64,000 nucleotides of DNA from UKL13-3 sp943369665. Lineage in GTDB: Bacteria > Bacteroidota > Bacteroidia > UKL13-3. The notes beneath the pieces were generated by a model. That model had not been told where the DNA came from. It made no database searches and was given only the letters and a program-made list of their open reading frames with translations. Location: the NCBI GenBank assembly GCA_943369665.1, contig CALRNX020000001.1, forward strand, positions 434,001 through 498,000, written 5' to 3'. Shown one piece after another: positions 54,035-63,441 of this stretch; position 1 is the first letter of the stretch; every line of letters begins with the position of its first letter. The position numbers were made by a program, and so were the translations under genes.

Positions 54035-55393
54035 ATGACTAAAACACTTCAATACTTATTTGTCATGGTATTTTTGCTGTTGATTTTTATTCAGTTTAAG
54101 TTATTTTACAATACATACAATTTAAAACAAGAAGAGCTCCACACCCATATTCTTAAGAGAATTCAAGGCATCAAACAGAGAGTCGAAAAGCATGAATCCG
54201 AACGGCATAAAATATTGTTTGAAAAGTACAAAGCAGAAAATTTATGTGGCTCCACATATTCTAACAAGAACCTGGATTTAACTTTTCGGATTACACCTAC
54301 TGATACGTTTTCCAACCTTAAAGATTTAACGGATATTATTAGTAAAAAGCTTGCCAATCAAGCGCTGCAAAGCAGTGCATTTATGTTGGAACAATTACCT
54401 TTGGATTCCGCCTTTATTCAACAAGTAGCAAACGATGAGCTAAGGCAGGTAAGCAGTAACATTAACTTTAGTATTCAACTCTCGGCCGATAGTAATCAAA
54501 CAACCTTTTCGCATAATTACCAAACCATCCTTTTTGATGATTACAGGTTGTACCATCCTACCCGTTTACTGATACATATTTCAGGACTTTCAAAAATGCT
54601 GCTTTACCAAATTACATTAATGCTTGTTATATGTTTGGCCACAATGATAATGCTTTTTATTGTCACCCGTAATGCGTATTTATCTATTGTTAAATTCAAA
54701 AAACTCTCCGATGATAAAGCCGAATTTATTAACCACCTGGCACATGAAGTAAAAACACCCTTAAGCTCTATTTACATTTCCAGTCAGGCTTTGAGCGATA
54801 AAAGAATCGAAAAGACCAAAGAGACGATTGAACACTATTCGGATATTATTTTCTTAGAGTCGGAGAAGCTCCACAAACAATTGGAAAATGTGCTTTCTAT
54901 TTCGGCAGCCGATAAAAACTTTCTCAACATGCGTTTGGAAGAGGTAAATATTCATGAACTGATTACGCAAGTTTCAGCACTCTTTATCAAAAGAATCACA
55001 TTACAAGGTGGCAAGATGGAGCTACACTTGAATGCGGCTAAAAATCTGTTTATGTTGGATCATATCCATTTCGGAAACGTGCTTTATAATTTGTTTGATA
55101 ATGCAGTAAAATATGCTACCCCTGAAGGAATAAACATAAAAGTTGAAACCGCTGATACCGATACCGGACTGGTGGTGCGGATAAGCGACAGCGGACGAGG
55201 GATCAGTGAACTTGAACAGCAAAAGATTTTCTCCCTGTTTTACAAAAGGGATGCAAACATAAAAGGCTTTGGCGTGGGACTACACTATGCGCAAAAGATA
55301 ATGCAATACCACAAGGGAACGATTGACGTGAAAAGTAAAATAGGAATAGGAACAACTTTTAGTTTGTTTTTACCAGACAGATCTTATGAATAA
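54035..55393 (+). CDS. Membrane sensor histidine kinase
   Basis: From ATG 54035 the protein has 452 residues: a transmembrane helix at about 5-26, an extracytoplasmic sensor domain (about 27-185), a second helix (about 190-212) and a cytoplasmic kinase core. His237 lies in the H-box (INHLAHEVKTPLSS), and the ATP site has DNAVKYATPEG (N box), ISDSGRGISE (G1) and GFGVGLHYAQKIM (G2). The sensor region has no family I recognise. The gene overlaps the response-regulator gene by eight bases, so the two form a cotranslated two-component system. A TTG at 54017 is an alternative start, but its extra residues spoil the membrane helix. Confidence 0.93.
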   Translation: MTKTLQYLFVMVFLLLIFIQFKLFYNTYNLKQEELHTHILKRIQGIKQRVEKHESERHKILFEKYKAENLCGSTYSNKNLDLTFRITPTDTFSNLKDLTDIISKKLANQALQSSAFMLEQLPLDSAFIQQVANDELRQVSSNINFSIQLSADSNQTTFSHNYQTILFDDYRLYHPTRLLIHISGLSKMLLYQITLMLVICLATMIMLFIVTRNAYLSIVKFKKLSDDKAEFINHLAHEVKTPLSSIYISSQALSDKRIEKTKETIEHYSDIIFLESEKLHKQLENVLSISAADKNFLNMRLEEVNIHELITQVSALFIKRITLQGGKMELHLNAAKNLFMLDHIHFGNVLYNLFDNAVKYATPEGINIKVETADTDTGLVVRISDSGRGISELEQQKIFSLFYKRDANIKGFGVGLHYAQKIMQYHKGTIDVKSKIGIGTTFSLFLPDRSYE

Positions 55394-56069
55394 AATATTA
55401 CTTGTAGAAGACGATATGAGTTTAGGGAAATCAGTGAATTTGTATTTGAAGCAAATTGGCTATAACACCCTATGGGCTAAAAACGGTGTTGAAGCATTTA
55501 AAATGGTGAACTCCGAAAATATTGAATTGTGTATAATGGATATTGGCATTCCCGAAAGAGATGGGTTTGAGGTTAGCTATGATATCAAACAACTCAACAA
55601 GGATATACCCATTATTTTTCTCACGGCACGCGATCAAATTAATGATAAAATAAGAGCCTATCAATTGGGTGCTGACGATTATTTATGCAAACCATTCTTA
55701 ATGCAAGAACTAGAACTCCGCATTCAGGCTGTTGCCAAACGATTTAAACCGAATACAACCAACCAACCGCTTTACGAATACAAAATTGGATTATTTACAT
55801 TCAACTTTATCATGCGAACTTTAGAGTTAAATGGCCGAAAGGTAAAACTATCGCATATTGACTGTGAGTTGTTAAAACTCTTATATACCAATAGAAGCAC
55901 CTTTATTAGCAAAGAAACCATTCTGAAAGCAATATGGGGACATAGTGATTTCGCATCATCCAAAAGGTTGTCTGTTTATTTATCGCGCATCCGAAAATTA
56001 CTTCAAGCTGATGCTTCGATACATATTGAAAATGTGTATTCGTTGGGTTATAAATTGATCACGGTTTAA
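55386..56069 (+). CDS. OmpR-family response regulator
   Basis: The 227-residue regulator pairs with the overlapping upstream kinase. The receiver domain has the acidic pocket (LLVEDD, residues 5-10), phosphoacceptor Asp52 (CIMDIGIPERDG), Thr80 (FLTARD) and Lys102 (LCKPF). The C-terminal winged helix (about 130-225; LSHIDCELLKLLY, SVYLSRIRKLL and the final YSLGYKL) binds DNA. The target genes cannot be told. The downstream lipoprotein gene, 134 bases away, is one candidate. Confidence 0.94.
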   Translation: MNKILLVEDDMSLGKSVNLYLKQIGYNTLWAKNGVEAFKMVNSENIELCIMDIGIPERDGFEVSYDIKQLNKDIPIIFLTARDQINDKIRAYQLGADDYLCKPFLMQELELRIQAVAKRFKPNTTNQPLYEYKIGLFTFNFIMRTLELNGRKVKLSHIDCELLKLLYTNRSTFISKETILKAIWGHSDFASSKRLSVYLSRIRKLLQADASIHIENVYSLGYKLITV

Positions 56070-56203
56070 CACATTTTTTTGAATACCTAAATAAAAACTA
56101 AAAGCCTCAAACATATTCATAATATATTGATTATCTGAGCCTTTAATATAATATTAAGAGTTTAATAATCTTAGTTTGTGTAACAATTTAATCTATACAA
56201 ATT

Positions 56204-56761
56204 ATGAAAAAATTAAACTTAATCAGCATGCTTATGCTATCAGTGGTGCTTGTATTTACATCGTGCAAAAAGGATGAAACAACAACACCGGAACAAACTC
56301 CCACACCCAACCCGGTTCCAACTCCCATTCCAACTCCTGTTCTTGAAATGGCTCCCATAATAGGAACATGGAAAGCCACAGGTGACGGAATTCCCGAACA
56401 GGACAGAAACGACTACACAAGTTTCGAATTAAAGGTAAAAGCAGATAGTACTTGTGTTTGGACAAAAAAACACAAAACGAACGCGAGTGGAACATTGGTA
56501 ATGGAAGGACACATTATGACAGAAGTCTCAGGAGTGAAAGATGCAAATGGAAAATTAATTGACAGAATTTGGTTTTCTTTCAACAAGATAAATGGTCAAG
56601 ACTTTTCCGGAACCACCCATGGTATATACCAGGTGGATGGTAATGCCTTACACTTAGATTGGGAATTTTTGCACAGTGGCGTTTTGTTTCCGGATGCCGC
56701 TAAAGGTTTTGGAAGTGGGCAAAGCGGAAAAAAATCTGTTGCTAAATATACAAAGGAATAG
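56204..56761 (+). CDS. Lipoprotein with Pro/Thr-rich linker and lipocalin-like-sized domain
   Basis: The 185-residue protein has a lipoprotein signal peptide with lipobox VFTSC (Cys21), followed by a charged KKDE segment and a Pro/Thr repeat linker (about 28-48). The globular domain begins IIGTWKATGDGIPEQDRNDY and contains DSTCVWTKK and HGIYQVDGNALHLDW. This IIGTW start is common in lipocalin-like Bacteroidota lipoproteins, but I cannot assign a ligand. A strong terminator follows 18 bases after the stop. It is transcribed alone or with the two-component genes. Confidence 0.82.
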   Translation: MKKLNLISMLMLSVVLVFTSCKKDETTTPEQTPTPNPVPTPIPTPVLEMAPIIGTWKATGDGIPEQDRNDYTSFELKVKADSTCVWTKKHKTNASGTLVMEGHIMTEVSGVKDANGKLIDRIWFSFNKINGQDFSGTTHGIYQVDGNALHLDWEFLHSGVLFPDAAKGFGSGQSGKKSVAKYTKE

Positions 56762-56778
56762 CACTGCAAGCTTTTACA

Positions 56779-56814
56779 CAAAGGGGTTATTCGCATGCGG
56801 ATAGCCCCTTTTTT
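56779..56814 (+). terminator. Rho-independent terminator after the lipoprotein gene
   Basis: A long stem (arms GGGGTTATTCGC at 56783-56794 and GCGGATAGCCCC at 56797-56808 with two G-T wobbles) is followed by six T. The A-run on the left side could make it partly bidirectional. Confidence 0.9.
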
Positions 56815-57107
56815 GTTTAAATAATGCTCAATACAATGAGGTTAAATCAAGCTCCTGTTGAATTGTTTTCTACAATTGCTTTTCTTTAGGATAGGTCTTG
56901 TTTGTTTAATTGATCTTTGTTTAACTCCAAGATAAAAGATTCCATTAAAACCGTTGCCGGCTTTACTACTTATACTACCAGTTCTATTCCTATATCGTAC
57001 CTGATACCGTAGCTAAAATAAGTTGAGATACTTGCAACTTATTTATTTACTTTACCATCATCATTCGTAAACAAATGTTTTATCCGCTTCAATAACTTTA
57101 ATATTTT

Positions 57108-58511
57108 ATGAAACCTACTCACTTATTTGTATTGGGCATCATGGGCATTGTGATCATCAGCGCCACCATCGATTTAAACAATCTTCCGAATTACGCGCAG
57201 CAAACAATCCCTGCTTATATCACCAAAAACAATACGCCAGCCAATAACCAGGTTTCTGATAAAGGGGCTACTTTGGGACGTGTTTTATTTTATGATAAAA
57301 ACCTATCGGTAAACAATACCATTGCATGTGGAAGCTGTCACCAACAAGAATTTGCCTTTTCGGATACCGCCAAACAAAGTGTTGGGTTTAACGGTGGACT
57401 TACCGACAGGCATTCAATGCGTTTGGTTAACTCCAGGTTTAGCCAGGAAGCAAAATTCTTTTGGGACGAACGAGCAGCTTCACTTGAAGCCCAAACCACT
57501 CAGCCTATTCAAAACCATGTAGAAATGGGATTTAGCGGTACCAATGGCGATCCGGGTATCGATTCTCTGATTCGCAAATTGCAAACCATACCTTATTATA
57601 CCACCTTGTTTACATCCGCATTCGGATCTCCTGAAATTACCGAAGCAAAAATGCAATTTGCGCTGGCGCAATTTGTTCGCAGTATTGTTTCATTCGACTC
57701 AAAATATGATATCGGAAGGGCTCAGGTGGCCAATGATGCTGCACCTTTTCCGAATTTTACAGCCGAAGAGAACCAAGGTAAGACCTTATTTTTAGCTCCG
57801 CCTAATAATAATGGAGCAGGTTGCCAGGGTTGCCACCGTGCACCCGAATTTGATATTGACCCTGCCTCGTTAAACAATAACGTCATCCGAACGGCTTCAG
57901 ACAGCACGGTATTAGACCTCACCAATACCCGCGTTCCATCTTTGAGAGATTTAGTAAACCCTAATGGGTTGCCAAACGGACCTATGATGCACAACGGATC
58001 ATTTACAACACTGTTGGGAGTGATCAACCATTACAACCAGATCACCATTAATCCGGCAAACACCAACCTGGATAATCGATTGCGCGGCCCCGGAGGACAA
58101 GGACAAAACCTGCAACTCACGCAAACACAAAAAGACGCCATGATCGCCTTCCTTAAAACATTGACCGGTGTTGCGGTGTATACAGACCCAAAATTGTCAA
58201 ATCCGTTTGATGCAAACGGAAACTTAAACCTTATACCAGTAGCAACAACAGGTATATCAGAGAACAATGCCACCTATCAGGTATCCGTGTTTCCAAACCC
58301 TGCTGCCAACACGATAGCTGTTAAACTGCCTGTTATAAGGGACGTTGAAATAACTATTTTTAATATAAACGGTGCGCTCCAATTGCGGTCAAGAATGACG
58401 GATGAGACCATTAGTTTGAACATAGAAAACTTACCGGCCGGAACCTATATGATACAGTTACTTGATATTCATTCACAACAACTCGTTACACGGAAATTCA
58501 CAAAACAATAA
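57108..58511 (+). CDS. Di-haem cytochrome c peroxidase fused to a T9SS type A sorting domain
   Basis: The 467-residue protein has an N-terminal signal/anchor (about 5-19) and the bacterial di-haem peroxidase (CCP/MauG) fold. CGSCH at 74-78 binds the peroxidatic haem and CQGCH at 239-243 the electron-transfer haem. Family blocks such as GRVLFYDKNLSVNNTIAC and MMHNGSFTTLLGVINHYN are present. The last about 75 residues (VSVFPNPAANTIAVKL, GTYMIQLLDIHSQQ) are a type A sorting domain, so this peroxidase should be delivered through the T9SS rather than stay in the periplasm. It converges with the methyltransferase gene across ten bases. Confidence 0.9.
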   Translation: MKPTHLFVLGIMGIVIISATIDLNNLPNYAQQTIPAYITKNNTPANNQVSDKGATLGRVLFYDKNLSVNNTIACGSCHQQEFAFSDTAKQSVGFNGGLTDRHSMRLVNSRFSQEAKFFWDERAASLEAQTTQPIQNHVEMGFSGTNGDPGIDSLIRKLQTIPYYTTLFTSAFGSPEITEAKMQFALAQFVRSIVSFDSKYDIGRAQVANDAAPFPNFTAEENQGKTLFLAPPNNNGAGCQGCHRAPEFDIDPASLNNNVIRTASDSTVLDLTNTRVPSLRDLVNPNGLPNGPMMHNGSFTTLLGVINHYNQITINPANTNLDNRLRGPGGQGQNLQLTQTQKDAMIAFLKTLTGVAVYTDPKLSNPFDANGNLNLIPVATTGISENNATYQVSVFPNPAANTIAVKLPVIRDVEITIFNINGALQLRSRMTDETISLNIENLPAGTYMIQLLDIHSQQLVTRKFTKQ

Positions 58512-58521
58512 CCGAGAAAGG

Positions 58522-59700
58522 TTACATTCCTAAAACTGTTTCCAGGTAATGTTTTTCAATACCAAAAAAGTTTTTGGTTTCTGCTATCCTGGTAAGCAGG
58601 GATTGTTTCTGGCTCTCTGTTTTGGCTCTCTTCTCACCCACGATCATCACATTTTTGGGTGTGTGAACATCCGATACAAATTGGAATACCTTGGTTGAGT
58701 AACCGTGGTATTCCATTATGAGCGAACGAAGCCCATCCGTCACCATTTCGGCCTGGCGCTCCATAAAAATACCATGCTTTGTTAAAAAGTCCAGTTCGTT
58801 GCTTTTTTTATGTTTCTCCATTTCCCTCCTGATTTGTTTATGACAACAAGGAGCCACCACAATTAAATCAGCTCCTGCATTGATACCTTTCTGAATGGCG
58901 TCATCGGTTGCGGTATCACAAGCGTGAAGCGCAATGAGTACCTGGGTTCCGGTTGCATCATAATCATTGATGGAGCCTTGCACAAATTGCAATTCTGTAA
59001 ACCCCGAATCCTTAGCAATTGCATTGCACAGATCAACCAGGTCTTTGCGATATTCAACTCCCTTTACTGCTGTTTGTTTGTTTAACTCATTCGTGATATA
59101 ATCATACAAAGCGAATGTCAGATACCCTTTGCCTGCACCCATATCGGCAATATTCAATACCGGATAGTCGGGTAAATTTTTGAGGAGCGGGCTCAACAAT
59201 TCAATATAATGATTGATCTGCTTATACTTATCCTGAGCATTTTTGTGAACCTGTCCTTTCTGATCTGTAATATTTAATTGATGCAAATAAGATCTGCCCT
59301 GTGATGGGATCAGCCTTTGTTTGGAAGTATTGTGTTCAGAAGATGGAAGACGGGTTTGAGAAGGCTTAAGCTTACGCAACGATGTTTTATCATTTGGCAA
59401 AAATGCCAACACGACATCTTGCTGAATGGTTAATAAATTGGAATCACAAAATTGGTTCTTGCCCAATAATGCTTCTATCTCTTTTAAGCCATCCGAGATA
59501 CTGAAGTTTTTCACAATATCTTTCGTTTGATACCGATATGTAAAACTCAATTTGTGTTCATTTTTAATGCTCACCTTTTTTACATAACAATTCTTCAGGG
59601 CTTCTGTTGAACCTTTATAATTGGACAACGAAAGTTTAACGAACGTGTTTTCGTCCAATGCTGTTTTAATAAAATCAATATACTGAGCCTGGTGTTGCAT
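58522..59700 (-). CDS. Class I SAM-dependent methyltransferase (PF13679-like)
   Basis: The 392-residue protein has a poorly conserved N-terminal 160 residues and a Rossmann methyltransferase domain. Motif I reads NIADMGAGKGYLTFALYDY. KGVEYRKDLVDLCN, QVLIALHACDTATDDAI and VVAPCCHKQIRREM follow, the signature of the METTL25-like methyltransferase group. The HxCD and PCCH motifs are characteristic. The substrate, possibly an RNA or protein, is not known for bacterial members. It is monocistronic on this strand. A gap of 192 bases separates it from the divergent HutD-family gene. Confidence 0.85.
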   Translation of the reverse strand: MQHQAQYIDFIKTALDENTFVKLSLSNYKGSTEALKNCYVKKVSIKNEHKLSFTYRYQTKDIVKNFSISDGLKEIEALLGKNQFCDSNLLTIQQDVVLAFLPNDKTSLRKLKPSQTRLPSSEHNTSKQRLIPSQGRSYLHQLNITDQKGQVHKNAQDKYKQINHYIELLSPLLKNLPDYPVLNIADMGAGKGYLTFALYDYITNELNKQTAVKGVEYRKDLVDLCNAIAKDSGFTELQFVQGSINDYDATGTQVLIALHACDTATDDAIQKGINAGADLIVVAPCCHKQIRREMEKHKKSNELDFLTKHGIFMERQAEMVTDGLRSLIMEYHGYSTKVFQFVSDVHTPKNVMIVGEKRAKTESQKQSLLTRIAETKNFFGIEKHYLETVLGM

Positions 59701-59892
59701 CTGCTTTAAGTTGACTGGATGGTTAGGTTCTTGGAGTGGTTAAGTGATTAGGCACCAACTTAACAAACCCAGAAACGCTTTAACTTAACCAATGTTTTAG
59801 TGCAAATCAACACTCTTTTTAATTAAATGCCGCAAAACTATCTTTACATTAATATACATTTACGATATTTGAAAGCCTTAATTGAACCTTAA

Positions 59893-60468
59893 ATGAAAAA
59901 TAAACCCATCTTCATTTTATCACAAAAGGATCAGCACACAACTACATGGGCGGGTGGTACCACCACGCAACTGTTTATTTATCCCCCTGAGGCAACATAT
60001 GCCCAACGCGATTTTTTATTCAGGATCAGCACTGCAACCGTAGACAGGGATCATTCCGTTTTCACTGAATTGCCTTCGTTTCACCGGATCCTCATGATCC
60101 TTACCGGAAACCTCACCATTACCCATCAGGATCATTACACCAAAGAATTGAAGCCTTTGGAAAAAGATGCTTTTGAAGGAGACTGGCAAACAACGGCCAT
60201 TGGTAAGGTTACCGATTTTAACCTGATCATGGCGAACAATGTGAGTGGAAAAATGAGTTCAATCACTATGCAAGCCAATTCTTCCATTCTTTGTGAAACG
60301 GAAAGTTTGGTCATAGGATTATACCTGGCAAAAGGAAAAGCCTTGGTGAACCAGGAATATGAAATGCAAGCCAAGGATTTTATCGTGTTTCAGGATACTT
60401 CTTCCATTGAACTCACCGTACTCGAATATTGCGAATGGGTTGTTACGGAAATAACTTCGCTGCCCTAA
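59893..60468 (+). CDS. HutD/Ves-family cupin-like protein
   Basis: The 191-residue protein matches the HutD/Ves family: TTWAGGTTTQLFIYPPEATY, DFLFRISTATVDRDHSVFTELP and RILMILTGNLTITH. The family has a bicupin fold and is linked to histidine-use regulation (HutD) and cold-related growth (Ves), but its biochemical function is unclear. No hut genes are adjacent. Its stop overlaps the convergent response-regulator stop by four bases. Confidence 0.88.
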   Translation: MKNKPIFILSQKDQHTTTWAGGTTTQLFIYPPEATYAQRDFLFRISTATVDRDHSVFTELPSFHRILMILTGNLTITHQDHYTKELKPLEKDAFEGDWQTTAIGKVTDFNLIMANNVSGKMSSITMQANSSILCETESLVIGLYLAKGKALVNQEYEMQAKDFIVFQDTSSIELTVLEYCEWVVTEITSLP

Positions 60469-61103
60469 ACGATCCGTTCGTTAATGGCTTTGGCAACAGC
60501 CTCCGTCATGGATGCTACGTGGAGTTTGCTGTATATATTTTTTATATGTGTGCGCACAGTTTCAAAACTGATATTGCATTCAGCAGCCACCATTTTATAA
60601 CTCAACCCTTTGGTGAGATATTTTAAAATTTCTTTCTCACGAGTGGTTAATTCGTAATCACTTGGAACCGCTGCATTGGATAACAGTTGGAACCTTTGAA
60701 CAATTCGCCTTGCCACTCCGGGCGACATTGGCGCTCCTCCCAACTGTACCTGTTCAATTGACCGGATCACTGTTTCAGGATCCGTACTCTTTAACAAATA
60801 GCCATTGGCTCCCGCACATATTGCATCAAATACATGGTCGTCATCATCAAAAACAGTAAACATCAGGATCGGAATATTCAAGCGTTCACTTCGGATCTTT
60901 TTCACGGCATCAATTCCACTTTGAGCTCCCATTTCGATATCCATAATGATCACATCGGGATTGCATTTATGTATATTGGCAAGTAAGTGTTGTGTACCGG
61001 GGAATGCTCCCACCATCTCAATATCGGCAATATCGTCCAACATGAGTTTAAACGATTGTAAGATCGCTTTGCTGTCATCAAAAATACAAACCCGTGTTTT
61101 CAT
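60465..61103 (-). CDS. NarL/LuxR-family response regulator
   Basis: The 212-residue regulator (from ATG 61103) has a receiver domain with Asp9/Asp10 (CIFDDS), phosphoacceptor Asp55 (VIIMDIEMG) and a Lys in LLKSTDP. A LuxR-type helix-turn-helix follows at about 150-210 (LTTREKEILKYLTKGLSYK, ISFETVRTHIKNIYSKL). An alternative ATG at 61151 directly at the kinase stop would add 16 residues not typical of receivers, so 61103 is preferred but not certain. It forms a pair with the upstream HisKA_3 kinase. Targets are unknown. Confidence 0.93.
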   Translation of the reverse strand: MKTRVCIFDDSKAILQSFKLMLDDIADIEMVGAFPGTQHLLANIHKCNPDVIIMDIEMGAQSGIDAVKKIRSERLNIPILMFTVFDDDDHVFDAICAGANGYLLKSTDPETVIRSIEQVQLGGAPMSPGVARRIVQRFQLLSNAAVPSDYELTTREKEILKYLTKGLSYKMVAAECNISFETVRTHIKNIYSKLHVASMTEAVAKAINERIV

Positions 61104-61150
61104 AGGATAAAATGAGTACTCAAAAATAATTTGATTTGAACCTTCATCCA

Positions 61151-61846
61151 TCACCCATTAGGGGGATGACCAAAATCCAACTTAATAACTGTGCCTTTGT
61201 TGGGTGATGTAACGATTGAAAAAGCCGCACCTAACTGGTGTGCTCTAACTTTCATGTTCAATATTCCGTTTCCTTCCTGCAAGCGCTTATCATCGAAACC
61301 AATTCCATCATCCCTGATGATGATATTTTTTTGCTCCACCAACAATTCCACATTTTTGCTCTGGGCATACTTCGCTGCATTGGTAATGGCTTCTTTACAC
61401 AATAAATACAAATGCTTGCGTTGCTCCATATTGAGCATAGTATTTAACTCTTCGTCTTTATAATAAAAGTAAAAAGCAACCCCGCTGTCGGCAAACAACT
61501 TTCGGGCATAATCTTCAATTCGAAAAAAAAGTGATTTCAGCTGATCATTATTGGGGTTGATAAACCAAACAATATCATTCATATTAGCGATTGCTTCACG
61601 GGCAGTAAGTCCAGCCTGTGTTATAATCTGATATGCCTCATTCGGTCTTTCCAGTTTTAATTTGGAGATAGCCGCCTGCGTAAAAAAGGAGATGCTGGTT
61701 AAGGTTGCCCCGATATCATCGTGTAGATCACGAGCAATATGATTGCGCATTTCATTCAATTGTGTTATTTGTTTTACCTTCTTTTGGGCAAGCACAAATA
61801 ATACGAGCGCACTCATAAATAAAACAATAGACAACGTGAGCATCAT
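61151..61846 (-). CDS. DegS/NarX-type histidine kinase without a sensor domain
   Basis: This 231-residue kinase has one N-terminal transmembrane helix (about 2-20) and almost no extracytoplasmic part. The HisKA_3 phosphoacceptor is His42 in HIARDLHDDIGATLTS. The ATPase part has KEAITNAAKYAQSKNV (N box) and IRDDGIGFDD. The 231-residue length, against 350 or more in typical relatives, leaves no room for a periplasmic sensor, so the input may come through the helix or a partner protein. The response-regulator gene follows directly. Confidence 0.92.
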   Translation of the reverse strand: MMLTLSIVLFMSALVLFVLAQKKVKQITQLNEMRNHIARDLHDDIGATLTSISFFTQAAISKLKLERPNEAYQIITQAGLTAREAIANMNDIVWFINPNNDQLKSLFFRIEDYARKLFADSGVAFYFYYKDEELNTMLNMEQRKHLYLLCKEAITNAAKYAQSKNVELLVEQKNIIIRDDGIGFDDKRLQEGNGILNMKVRAHQLGAAFSIVTSPNKGTVIKLDFGHPPNG

Positions 61847-61921
61847 GATACAATAATATAAAAAAAGTGGCTACATTTGGGTATCACCCGAATTGGGGAT
61901 AGCATTATCGCAACTGCTTAT

Positions 61922-61929
61922 TACTTTTG
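61922..61929 (+). promoter_or_regulatory. Candidate -7 promoter box of the HD hydrolase gene
   Basis: TACTTTTG matches TAnnTTTG and ends five bases before the ATG at 61935. A TTG at 61893-61895 is 26 bases upstream, slightly long for a -33 box. If used, the mRNA is nearly leaderless, or translation starts at the in-frame ATG at 61965. Confidence 0.35.
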
Positions 61930-61934
61930 AATGA

Positions 61935-62519
61935 ATGGAATTATTATTAGCAAAAGCCTATATCATGAGCCGGTTAGAGAAAGAGTTGAACAGCAACTTG
62001 TCTTACCATAGTTTACAACATGTAGTGGATGTGGAAGAAGCAGCAAGCCGACTTGCAGATAGCGAAGGCATATCAGATTACGAACGCGATCTGCTGTTAA
62101 CTGCCGTGGCGTTTCACGATTCGGGATTTATTTACCAAACCAAAAACCACGAAGAAAAGGGGTGCGAGATAGCAAGAGAAGTGCTTCCAACATACCAGTA
62201 CACCCACGAAGAAATTGAACGGATCTGCGGAATGATCATGGCCACCAAAATCCCACAGCAACCTAAGAACATCCTCGAACAAATTATTTGTGATGCCGAC
62301 CTGGATTATTTGGGGCGTGAAGATTTTTGGGAAATCGGCAATTACCTGTACCGCGAACTTTCGGTATACGGAATATTAAGTAATGAGCAGGAATGGAATA
62401 ACCTGCAACTCAAGTTTCTGAATGCTCATCACTATTTTACCCGATCGGCCATTGAGTTGAGGCAAGCAACCAAACAAGCCCACCTGAAAAAAATTGAAGA
62501 AATTATCCAATCCTATTAA
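61935..62519 (+). CDS. HD-domain metal-dependent phosphohydrolase
   Basis: The 194-residue protein has an HD domain: SYHSLQHVVDVEEAA, AVAFHDSGFIY with the metal-binding His61-Asp62, MIMATKIP and ICDADLDYLGR. This group of small bacterial HD proteins acts on nucleotides or related phosphates, but the substrate is unknown. An in-frame ATG at 61965 would shorten it by ten residues. The N-terminal helix before the first conserved His fits the family, so the longer form is kept. It precedes the universal stress protein gene by 13 bases and is probably cotranscribed. Confidence 0.88.
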   Translation: MELLLAKAYIMSRLEKELNSNLSYHSLQHVVDVEEAASRLADSEGISDYERDLLLTAVAFHDSGFIYQTKNHEEKGCEIAREVLPTYQYTHEEIERICGMIMATKIPQQPKNILEQIICDADLDYLGREDFWEIGNYLYRELSVYGILSNEQEWNNLQLKFLNAHHYFTRSAIELRQATKQAHLKKIEEIIQSY

Positions 62520-62532
62520 TATATTAGCCGAC

Positions 62533-63387
62533 ATGGAAAACAACAATATTGTACTTGTACCTACTGATTTCACTAATGTTGCGGAATGCGCCATCAATCA
62601 CGCTTGTATGTTGGCCAAGCAAAATAAAAATGATGTTACCCTCCTTCACGTACTTACCAAAAATCAAAAGGACGAACAGGAGCTTGCCGCTCAGTTGCAA
62701 CATCAATGTGACTATTTTGGCGGAAAGTACGGTGTAAAAGTTAACTACCTGCTGAAAGAGGGAAGCATTTTCACCACAATCGGTGAAGTGGCCAACGAAC
62801 TGAAAGCAATATTGGTTGTAATGGGAACCCATGGTGTAGTGGGTATGCAAAAACTTACAGGAGCATGGGCCATTAAAGTAATTGAATCGAGTGACGTTCC
62901 TGTGATTGTGGTTAAAAGTAAAATGCCACCATCAGAAGGTTACAAAAAAATGGTGGTACCGATTGACTTTTCGGTGGAAACCAAACAAAAAACTATGCAA
63001 ACATTAATGATGGCTAAAATGTTTGATGCCACCGTTTACATCTATAAACAAAAAGGTATTGACGATATTCATCAAAATAAAATTGACCTGAATGCTCAGT
63101 TTTTAAAACGCTATTTAAAAGAACAGGATATTCCTTTTATGGAAGATCAGCAGGCCAAAGCTACGGTAGATTTTGACAAAGATTTTATCCAATACGCGAA
63201 AGAAGTTGAGGCCAATCTGATTATCGTCCTTACAACCAAAGAAAAAGAACTGATCGAATTTGTGCTTGGACCGGTTGAGCAAAAAGTCATTAATAACAAG
63301 GAGGAAATACCGGTAATGTGTATACACCCACTTCAAAATTTGTATAAAACAGAAAGACTTGCATCCATGATCAACCTTTCGTTCTAA
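62533..63387 (+). CDS. Tandem-domain universal stress protein (UspA family)
   Basis: The 284-residue protein (from ATG 62533) holds two Usp domains, about 1-140 (IVLVPTDFTNVAECAINHA, LLHVL, VVMGTHGVVGMQKLTGAWA) and about 143-284 (KMVVPIDFSVETKQKTMQT). The G-x2-G-x9-G-type ATP motif is visible only in the first domain in weakened form. Usp proteins help survival in starvation or redox stress. An upstream TTG at 62494 lies inside the HD gene and is unlikely. A clear terminator follows. Confidence 0.9.
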   Translation: MENNNIVLVPTDFTNVAECAINHACMLAKQNKNDVTLLHVLTKNQKDEQELAAQLQHQCDYFGGKYGVKVNYLLKEGSIFTTIGEVANELKAILVVMGTHGVVGMQKLTGAWAIKVIESSDVPVIVVKSKMPPSEGYKKMVVPIDFSVETKQKTMQTLMMAKMFDATVYIYKQKGIDDIHQNKIDLNAQFLKRYLKEQDIPFMEDQQAKATVDFDKDFIQYAKEVEANLIIVLTTKEKELIEFVLGPVEQKVINNKEEIPVMCIHPLQNLYKTERLASMINLSF

Positions 63388-63407
63388 CAATACTATTTAT
63401 CATCACA

Positions 63408-63441
63408 AAAGCTCAGTATCAATTGATGCTGAGCTTTTTTT
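63408..63441 (+). terminator. Rho-independent terminator after the universal stress protein gene
   Basis: Arms GCTCAGTATCA (63411-63421) and TGATGCTGAGC (63424-63434) pair with one G-T wobble across a tiny AT-rich loop and are followed by seven T. It ends the HD/Usp transcript. Confidence 0.92.
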
